From: Thermoplasmata archaeon
GTDB taxonomy: Archaea; Thermoplasmatota; Thermoplasmata; Lutacidiplasmatales; UBA184
NCBI GenBank assembly: GCA_030043255.1
Contig: JASHYB010000092.1
Span: 1-5,846 of the forward strand
DNA length: 5,846 nucleotides
Reading direction: 5' to 3'
Part shown: one piece after another, positions 1 through 4,679 of the stretch
Numbering within the stretch: position 1 is the stretch's first letter
How the letters are laid out: the number at the start of each line of letters is the position of its first letter
Translations under genes and position numbers: made by a program
The notes under the pieces: generated by a model
Databases searched by the model: none
The model's input: the letters and a program-made list of their open reading frames with translations, nothing else
Told to the model about the DNA's origin: nothing

Positions 1-38
1 CTGATACTCCACGCGCGCGCGGCCTGCCGTCGGAGGAC

Positions 39-46
39 CTTAAATC
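39..46 (+). promoter_or_regulatory. TATA box of the osmC-ppk2 unit
   Basis: The stretch CTTAAATC is the only AT-rich island in its neighbourhood. Its TTAAAT core lies 25 to 30 bases before the ATG at 70. It is preceded by a purine-rich stretch (GGAGGA, 32-37) that could serve as the TFB recognition element. This spacing places the transcription start on or next to the ATG, so a leaderless mRNA is expected. The element decides the osmC start in favour of the ATG at 70 over the GTG at 49. Confidence 0.6.
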
Positions 47-69
47 GCGTGCGGGTTCGTCGGCGGCGT

Positions 70-507
70 ATGGCGGCGAAGCGCAGCGCACGGGCGGTCT
101 GGGACGGCGACCTCGCGCACGGGAGCGGTACCGTGAAGGGGACGAGCGGCGCGTTGGGCGACGTGCCGGTCTCCTGGGCCTCGAGAACGGAGACGCCCGG
201 GGGCAAGTCGAGCCCGGAGGAGCTGCTCGCCGCCGCCGAGGCCTCCTGCTTCTCCATGGCGCTCTCCGCCGGATTGGGCCGGGCGCAGAAGCCGCCCAAG
301 AAGCTCGAAACGACGGCGACCGCCACCTTCGACAAGGTCGGCGATGGCTGGAAGGTCACGACGATGGAGCTGGAGGTCGTCGGCACCGTGCCCGGCGCGA
401 CGCCGGCCGAGTTCGAGGCGGCCGCGAAGGCCGCCTCCGAAGGCTGCCCGATCTCCTCCGCCCTGAAGGGGAACGTCGCGGTCAGCGTCCACGCGCGTCT
501 GGCCTGA
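70..507 (+). CDS. osmC: OsmC family peroxiredoxin (organic hydroperoxide reductase)
   Basis: This 145-residue protein matches the OsmC subfamily in length and layout. OsmC enzymes are cytoplasmic homodimers that reduce organic hydroperoxides with a reactive Cys pair. Both are present: Cys60 in EASCFSMAL at the start of the central helix, and Cys126 in SEGCPISSAL. The conserved Glu51 (SPEELLAAAEASC) and Arg39 (SRTETPGG), which line the OsmC active site, are also there. The N-terminal AVWDGDLAHGSGTV follows the family's opening beta-strands. The frame is open from a GTG at 49, which would add seven mostly Arg residues. The ATG at 70 is preferred because of the TATA box about 26 bases upstream and because it gives the usual OsmC N-terminus. 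The ppk2 gene follows after 42 bases on the same strand with no promoter visible between them. The Cys spacing fits OsmC; Ohr is less likely because the N-terminus is OsmC-like. Confidence 0.92.
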   Translation: MAAKRSARAVWDGDLAHGSGTVKGTSGALGDVPVSWASRTETPGGKSSPEELLAAAEASCFSMALSAGLGRAQKPPKKLETTATATFDKVGDGWKVTTMELEVVGTVPGATPAEFEAAAKAASEGCPISSALKGNVAVSVHARLA

Positions 508-549
508 GCGGGGACCGGTTCGCCGGCGGGGCCTCGGCGCCCTGGCTCT

Positions 550-1458
550 ATGCATCCGTGGAAGCGCTACCGGGTACGCCCCGGGAGCCCCGTGCGGTTG
601 GCGGGCGGGGACCCGGCGTACCGGGACGAGCTCGCGCGAACCGACAAAGCGGCCAAGGGGACGCTTGCCGACCTGCAGCCGCAGCTCGGGCGCCTGCAGG
701 AACGGCTGTACGCCGGCCGGCAGCACCGCCTCCTGCTGGTCCTGCAGGGCATGGACACCGCCGGCAAGGACGCGACCATCCGTCGCGTCTTCGAGGGGAT
801 GAACCCGCAGGGGGTCCGCGTGACCTCCTTCGGGGTGCCGACCTCCGAGGAGCTGGCGCACGACTTCCTCTGGCGGGTCCACCCGCACGCCCCCCGGGCC
901 GGCGAGATCGCGATCTTCAACCGCAGCCACTACGAGGACGTGCTCTCGCCGAGGGTCCACGGCACGATCTCCGAAGCGGAGGTCCGCCGACGCCTGCGGG
1001 CGATCCGCGGCTTCGAGCGCCTGCTGGTCGACACGGGGGCGAGCGTCCTCAAGTTCTACCTGGACATCGACCGGGAGGAGCAGACCCGCCGGCTCCAGGC
1101 GCGCCTGTCGGACCCGGCCAAGCACTGGAAGCTGAGCGTCAGCGACCTGGCCGAGCGGGCGTACTGGCCGCAGTACCGTCGCGCCTACGAGACCGCGATC
1201 GAGGCGACCAGCACCCACGACGCCCCATGGTTCGTCGTGCCGTCGAACCACCCGCTCTCCCGGGACGTCGTCGTCGCGGCGATCGTCCACCGGACGCTCT
1301 CGCGGCTGAAGATGGACTATCCGGCCCTGGCGCCGGAGGTGGTCACCCTGCTGCAGGGAGGCCGGCGCGCGCCGGCGGCCGGTAAGCTCCGCCTCCCGAA
1401 GTCGGTCCCGCGAGCTCGAGCCGGCCGCCGGCGCGTCGCTCCCGCCCCGCCGCGCTAA
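550..1458 (+). CDS. ppk2: Polyphosphate:nucleotide phosphotransferase, PPK2 family
   Basis: This 302-residue soluble P-loop kinase belongs to the PPK2 family, which transfers phosphate between polyphosphate and nucleotides. Visible motifs are the Walker A loop GMDTAGKD (67-74), followed by the family signature GMNPQGVRVTSFGVPT (83-98); the Walker B region IFNRSHYEDVL (122-132); and the lid/helical part with LKFYLDID (167-174) and DPAKHWKLSVSDLAER (188-203). The C-terminal APWFVVPSNHPLSRD (225-239) is also typical. The FNRSHYEDVL form, instead of FDRSWYNR, is what I recall from the class III / PPK2-related-1 branch, whose studied members phosphorylate AMP and ADP; the subclass is inference. 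Residues from about 272 on form a basic, Pro/Arg-rich tail outside the domain. No Shine-Dalgarno or TATA box precedes the ATG, so cotranscription with osmC is likely. The stop codon overlaps that of the converging rfcL. Confidence 0.93.
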   Translation: MHPWKRYRVRPGSPVRLAGGDPAYRDELARTDKAAKGTLADLQPQLGRLQERLYAGRQHRLLLVLQGMDTAGKDATIRRVFEGMNPQGVRVTSFGVPTSEELAHDFLWRVHPHAPRAGEIAIFNRSHYEDVLSPRVHGTISEAEVRRRLRAIRGFERLLVDTGASVLKFYLDIDREEQTRRLQARLSDPAKHWKLSVSDLAERAYWPQYRRAYETAIEATSTHDAPWFVVPSNHPLSRDVVVAAIVHRTLSRLKMDYPALAPEVVTLLQGGRRAPAAGKLRLPKSVPRARAGRRRVAPAPPR

Positions 1459-3152
1459 CGACCCCAGTCACCGAGGCTGCGCTGCACGGCCGGACGGGCC
1501 GAGGTAGCCTTCGCGGGGGACCGGGGATTCTCCTCAGTAACCGGTGGGCCGACCAGCTCGGTTGCGGTCTCCTCCGTGGGCAGGAGGTCGCGGACCGGCG
1601 CGCTGTCCGGCGGGACGCCGAGCAGGGCGGCGACCTCCTCCGGGGTGAGCTCCAGCTCGAACACGACCTGGCGGGCCAGGCGCCGTGCCCCGTCGCCCCG
1701 ACGGCCTCGCGCGACCTCCGCGAAGAGCGTCTCCAGGAACGGCAGGGCGATCGCGCGGCTCTTGCGCCGGGACAGGTGCAGACGCCTCCCCAGCTTGCCG
1801 GCGAGCCCATCCCGAACCCCGCGGGCGACGCGGGAGGCCCCCATCTCACCGAGGAAACGGGGGAACTGCGCCGCCCCCGAGGGAGGGGCGGGAGACTCGC
1901 GGATCGCGAGCGAGACCCCGCCGGTGAGCAGCTCGCTCGCGTAGCTCCAGAGCCCGTAGGTCCTCCACCGCCGGGCTCGGGCGAGCAGCAGCTCCGCCGA
2001 GGCGAGCCGGGCGAACGCGGCATCCCGGTGGCCGGCGTCCGGCGCGAACCACGGGACGTTCTCCTCGACCCAAGGGAGCAGGTCGTCGGGCGGAGCGTCC
2101 AGGCGTTCGCGGACCTCCCCCGAGCGGTAGAACCGCGCCCGGTTGAGCAGCTCCTCGGTCAGCTCGGCGAAATCGCTCGGCAGGTCCCGCCCGCCGAGCG
2201 GTTCGCGCTGGGCGCCCCCCGGCGGTAGGGGGGCGACCGCCTCCAGGTCGTTGAGCGCGGCGCGGAGGTCGCCGTTCGACCGACTGACGATGGCGTCCAG
2301 CACCCCGGGCCCGAGCCCGATCCGCTCGCGGGCCGCGATCGTGGCGAGCCGGTCCCGCAGGTCCGGCCGCGCGACCGGTCCGAAGTGGATGCTCCGGACG
2401 GCCGAGCGGAAGACCGGCGAGTAGCGGTGCAGCGGTCGCTCGTCGTTGACGGTGAGGATGATCGGCTGGCGGGTGGACCGGACGAGCCGCGCGATCGCCG
2501 GCAACCCCCCGCGATCGCCGGTCTCCTCCGTGCGCTGCGACGCCCTCCAGTCGTCGAGGTCGCGCCGGGCCGCCGGCAGCTTCGCCCAGCCCGCGTTCCC
2601 CGGACTCTTCGGGAGCGAGGTCCAGGCGTCGAACGGCTTGTGCTTGGACCCTGCGGCGAGCGCCCAGGCTCGGTTCAGGGCTTCCAGGGTCCCGTAGCGT
2701 CCCTCGAGGAACCCTCGCAGGCTCACCGGCTCCCGCACCGCTCGCGGGGTCTCGGAGCTTCGCCCTCCGGTCAAGCAGTCCGCCTCGTCCAGCAGGATCA
2801 GGGTCCGGGCGGGGCCCCCCTTCGCCCGGACCGCGTCGAGCGCATGGCTGAGCGAAGCGCGACCGGCCACGCGCTCGATCGCGCTCTGGTTGCGGGCCTC
2901 CGAGGCGTTCATCTCGACCAGCGACCAGCCCCGTTCCGCAGCGAGCGCGACGGCGGCGCTGGTCTTGCCGACCCCGGGGGGGCCGACCAGGAGCGCGGCG
3001 CGACGGGCCGGCGGCTCGTCCGCCTCCCACGCCTCGGCCCAGGCCTGCAAGTCCGCTCGCGCGCGCGGGTTGCCGACCAGCTCGGCCAGCCGCGTCGGGC
3101 GCCAGCGCTCGCTCAGCGGGCGCCGGTCCTCCGCGGTCGAGCCGGCCTCCAT
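1455..3152 (-). CDS. rfcL: Replication factor C large subunit (clamp loader ATPase)
   Basis: This 565-residue AAA+ protein is the archaeal clamp-loader large subunit, which with the small subunit (not in the window) opens PCNA and loads it on primed DNA. In order: the RFC box PLSERWRPTRLAELVGN (12-28), Walker A GPPGVGKT (57-64), the MNASEARN segment (81-88), Walker B LILLDEAD (118-125), DRGG (213-216), sensor 1 ILTVND (232-237) and sensor 2 SNGDLRAALNDLE (292-304) with Arg297. A helical C-terminal collar follows, then a low-complexity tail ending in QRSLGDW (557-563), a PCNA-interacting box. The start at 3152 gives the standard RFC N-terminus and has a TATA-like box 24-29 bases upstream; the frame stays open much further upstream, but that part is antisense to the neighbour and unlike RFC. 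Between Walker B and DRGG lie about 87 residues where the family normally has a short loop, which helps explain the extra length. Confidence 0.95.
   Translation of the reverse strand: MEAGSTAEDRRPLSERWRPTRLAELVGNPRARADLQAWAEAWEADEPPARRAALLVGPPGVGKTSAAVALAAERGWSLVEMNASEARNQSAIERVAGRASLSHALDAVRAKGGPARTLILLDEADCLTGGRSSETPRAVREPVSLRGFLEGRYGTLEALNRAWALAAGSKHKPFDAWTSLPKSPGNAGWAKLPAARRDLDDWRASQRTEETGDRGGLPAIARLVRSTRQPIILTVNDERPLHRYSPVFRSAVRSIHFGPVARPDLRDRLATIAARERIGLGPGVLDAIVSRSNGDLRAALNDLEAVAPLPPGGAQREPLGGRDLPSDFAELTEELLNRARFYRSGEVRERLDAPPDDLLPWVEENVPWFAPDAGHRDAAFARLASAELLLARARRWRTYGLWSYASELLTGGVSLAIRESPAPPSGAAQFPRFLGEMGASRVARGVRDGLAGKLGRRLHLSRRKSRAIALPFLETLFAEVARGRRGDGARRLARQVVFELELTPEEVAALLGVPPDSAPVRDLLPTEETATELVGPPVTEENPRSPAKATSARPAVQRSLGDWGR
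1464..1484 (-). other. PIP box (PCNA-interacting peptide) of RFC-L
   Basis: These codons encode QRSLGDW, residues 557-563 of 565. The pattern is Gln, two residues, an aliphatic residue, two residues, an aromatic residue, as in PIP boxes at the extreme C-terminus of archaeal RFC-L. It sits after a flexible Pro/Ala/Ser/Thr-rich tail (about 520-556). Trp holds the aromatic position where Phe or Tyr is more common. Confidence 0.75.
2517..2777 (-). other. Insertion inside the RFC-L AAA+ domain
   Basis: Residues 126-212 of RFC-L separate Walker B (DEAD, ending at 125) from DRGG (213). In RFC-L proteins I know, these two motifs are joined by fewer than about ten residues. The inserted segment contains GFLEGRYGTLEALNRAW (147-163), then FDAWTSLP (174-181) and DLDDWR (198-203). 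It is in frame, has no stop codon and has the same GC-rich codon use as the rest of the gene, so it looks like a stable part of the protein. It is too short for an intein and lacks intein splice-junction features (no HN before the C-terminal boundary). Confidence 0.75.
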
Positions 3153-3175
3153 GGGCGTCCGAGCTCGCACCGACC

Positions 3176-3181
3176 GATAAC
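3176..3181 (-). promoter_or_regulatory. TATA-like box of rfcL
   Basis: On the minus strand this reads GTTATC, 24 to 29 bases before the rfcL ATG at 3152. It is one of the few AT-rich points in an 84-base divergent intergenic region. The spacing again predicts a leaderless transcript. The match to a TATA box is weak. Confidence 0.4.
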
Positions 3182-3202
3182 GCCACGCCGGCGGCCCGGA
3201 AC

Positions 3203-3210
3203 GGTAAGGA
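3203..3210 (+). promoter_or_regulatory. Possible weak promoter element of the aldo/keto reductase-like gene
   Basis: GGTAAGGA lies 27 to 34 bases before the ATG at 3237. It is the least GC-rich spot upstream of this gene and sits where a leaderless promoter would need its TATA box. With only GTAA as a core the match is poor. If real, the 84 bases between the two starts hold back-to-back promoters. Confidence 0.25.
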
Positions 3211-3236
3211 GCGGAGGCGGCTCGGCCGACGGCCCG

Positions 3237-4178
3237 ATGCCGACCTCGGTACCCGTGCCCCGGCGCCCGCTGTTTCCGGGCTCGGAGGTCGCAGTCTCGG
3301 CGATCACCCTGGAAGTCGATCCCGGCCCCAACGACCCGGACCGGTTGGTCCGGCAGCTGCGACTCGCCCGCGCCGCCGGCGTGACAACCTTCGACACCGT
3401 CGGTGCCGCTCAGCCCGGGCTCGCGGAGACCCTGCTCGCGCGGGCGTTCCCTCGTCCCGATCCGGAGCTCGTCGTCCTGGCGAGGCCGCCGGAGGGGAAC
3501 GACCGCTCCCGAACGACGAGCCCCTTCGCGCCGACCGGCCGTCCGAGGTCCCGGCTCGAGCCGGTCGGCACGAACCGCTTGGACCCCGGATTCCTCCGTC
3601 TGTACGAGACCGCGCCGGTCGGTCGCCCGGCGGCCGGCGGATCGGCGACCCCGCCCGGAGCCTCGCCCGACGACCGGCGGACCGGCCCTGCCGTGGTGCA
3701 TTGCGCGACGGACCGGGACGTCGACCTCGCGCTCGGCGGACCGCCCCCCTGGCTGCTCTCGGGGACGTTCAACCTGCTCGAGAGCGAACTGCCGATGGCG
3801 GCGGCTCGCCGCGCCGGCGGGGGGGCGTTCGGTTGGGTCGCCCGAGACGTCCTGGCCGGCGGCCGTCTGGACGGCAGCCGGTTCGCCCTCTCGCCGTTCG
3901 GCGTCGGACCCGCGGCCCCGCTGCCCGTGCGCGAGGTCGAGCGGGAGCTGGCCCGCATCGCCCCGCTGGGATTTCTCGCTTGGGCCGGGCGGCGCACGCT
4001 GGCCCAGGCCGCCCTGCACTTCGTGCTGGACCTGCCTTGGGTCGCCACCGCCTGCGTACCGGTGCCCGACCCGCGGCGCTGGGAGGAGCTCGTAGGATTC
4101 TCTCGGGCCCCGGCGCTCGAGCCGGCCGAGCGGGAGGTCCTGGCGCGCCGGAGCTCCGCCCGCGAGGGAACTCCGTAA
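3237..4178 (+). CDS. Aldo/keto reductase-like protein, probably catalytically degenerate
   Basis: This 313-residue protein follows the aldo/keto reductase (AKR) TIM-barrel pattern. Residues 34-83 resemble the early barrel: an ARAAGVTTFDT strand, a LAETLLARAF helix matching the family's sE-llG-al, and the strand ELVVLAR. The segment LSGTFNLLESELPMAAARRAGGGAFGWVARDVLAGGRLDG (in pieces from 174 to 213) matches the YNLL and SPLAGGLLTGK region, and LAQAALHFVLDLPWVATACVPVPDPRRWEEL (from 255) matches the C-terminal part. Of the catalytic Asp-Tyr-Lys-His tetrad only Asp53 is clear. Tyr is replaced by Ala58, Lys apparently by Arg83, and the His position, in LYETAP, by Thr125 or Glu124. The usual PG cofactor-phosphate loop reads VPDPRR. 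Residues about 84-150 are low-complexity. It starts 84 bases from the divergent rfcL. Fold assignment is fairly safe; reductase activity is doubtful. Possibly a pseudoenzyme. Confidence 0.75.
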   Translation: MPTSVPVPRRPLFPGSEVAVSAITLEVDPGPNDPDRLVRQLRLARAAGVTTFDTVGAAQPGLAETLLARAFPRPDPELVVLARPPEGNDRSRTTSPFAPTGRPRSRLEPVGTNRLDPGFLRLYETAPVGRPAAGGSATPPGASPDDRRTGPAVVHCATDRDVDLALGGPPPWLLSGTFNLLESELPMAAARRAGGGAFGWVARDVLAGGRLDGSRFALSPFGVGPAAPLPVREVERELARIAPLGFLAWAGRRTLAQAALHFVLDLPWVATACVPVPDPRRWEELVGFSRAPALEPAEREVLARRSSAREGTP

Positions 4179-4307
4179 CTTCCAAAGCTTCTTGGACCGG
4201 CGCGGGGTCGATGTACCACCGCGGTCCGCTCGCGCGACCGAGCTCCCCCGGGGAGGGGGCCGGCCCGGGTCCGGGCGGCCCCGGCGGCCGTCGATGCGCG
4301 AGGCTGA
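4179..4307. other. GC-rich intergenic stretch without recognised gene
   Basis: After the stop of the aldo/keto reductase-like gene there is a short AT-richer patch (ACTTCCAAAGCTTCTT, 4178-4193) and then an extremely GC-rich run. The run includes a perfect 10-base palindrome, GGGCCGGCCC (about 4257-4266), and GGCT-GAGCGA-AGCC (4302-4315), which could form a small hairpin. I recognise no tRNA, rRNA, SRP RNA or RNase P RNA here. An ATG at 4211 lies 21-28 bases after the CAAAGCTT patch and may be the real start of the next gene if the reading frame is shifted. Confidence 0.4.
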
Positions 4308-4679
4308 GCGAAGCCCGGGTCCCAACCGGGGACACGGTACACCCCAGCGAGGGGCCGGGAGGGGACCGCCCTGAGGACCGGGGGACGGGCGCCCGGTCGC
4401 CGGGGGCTGTCGAGGTCCGGTCTCGCCGCCTCGGTCGTTTCCGGTCTGGCCACCGGCGGGTTCGCGGGCTACTATCTTCGCGACGCATGGAACGCTTTTG
4501 CGGCCTGCCCCACCGCATCCGGCGGCGCCGCGTGCGCCCGACGTCCGTTCTGGGGGCTCCCGCCCGAGCTGTTCCTGATCGCCTGCGCGGCCGGCGTCGC
4601 CGTCGGCGGGCTGACCGTCCTGGTCGGGGCGCTGACCTACCGGGGATCGCTGCGAGCCCGCACCGGGAGCACCGCGCTC
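4308..4679 (+). other. Upstream in-frame extension encoding two more membrane segments
   Basis: The frame of the zinc-finger membrane protein is open from just after a TGA at 4305-4307 and joins the GTG at 4680 without a stop. I read every codon: there is no ATG, GTG or TTG, only CTG (for example 4371, 4407, 4446). The translation is clearly protein-like: a hydrophobic segment at 4416-4478 (SGLAASVVSGLATGGFAGYY), a loop with two Cys ten positions apart, a second hydrophobic segment at 4569-4640 (LFLIACAAGVAVGGLTVLVG), a basic loop YRGSLRAR, and the first residues of the third segment. It is therefore probably translated, from a CTG start or after a frameshift from the ATG at 4211. Confidence 0.65.

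Noticed and set aside
11..22. Alternating CG run near the left edge, possible Z-DNA.
   Set aside because: It is short and ordinary for such a GC-rich genome, with no link to a feature.
126..212. These are RFC-L residue numbers (DNA 2517-2777): the idea that the insertion is an intein.
   Set aside because: It is far too short, begins with Cys but lacks a terminal His-Asn before the next residue, and shows no intein blocks.
40..1290. A 416-codon minus-strand open frame antisense to osmC and ppk2.
   Set aside because: It is Arg/Pro/Gly-rich, has no recognisable motif, and covers two genes with exact active-site motifs on the other strand. Long antisense frames are expected at this GC content.
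2491..2521. Direct repeat of GCGATCGCCGG twenty bases apart.
   Set aside because: It lies inside rfcL coding sequence (around the DRGG motif), where a Gly-Asp-Arg and Pro-Ala-Ile-Ala context with GC-rich codons explains it. There are only two copies.
2385..3236. Upstream open part of the aldo/keto reductase-like frame, antisense to rfcL.
   Set aside because: It has no domain signal and overlaps the well-supported rfcL. The ATG at 3237 begins just before the first barrel strand.
3153..4325. The rfcL frame stays open upstream for almost 400 more codons, suggesting an N-terminal extension.
   Set aside because: The extension is antisense to the aldo/keto reductase-like gene and is low-complexity. 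The ATG at 3152 yields the normal RFC N-terminus and has an upstream TATA-like box.
4314..4330. A five-base-pair stem with a seven-base loop (GTCCCAA) resembling a tRNA T arm.
   Set aside because: The loop does not fit TTCRANY, and no D arm, anticodon arm or acceptor stem can be built around it.
4314..4350. Short blocks (CCCAACC, ACACGG, CCAGCG) in the same order as in archaeal 5S rRNA.
   Set aside because: The invariant CCGAAC loop and GUUAAGC segment are missing, and the expected helices I, II and IV cannot be formed.
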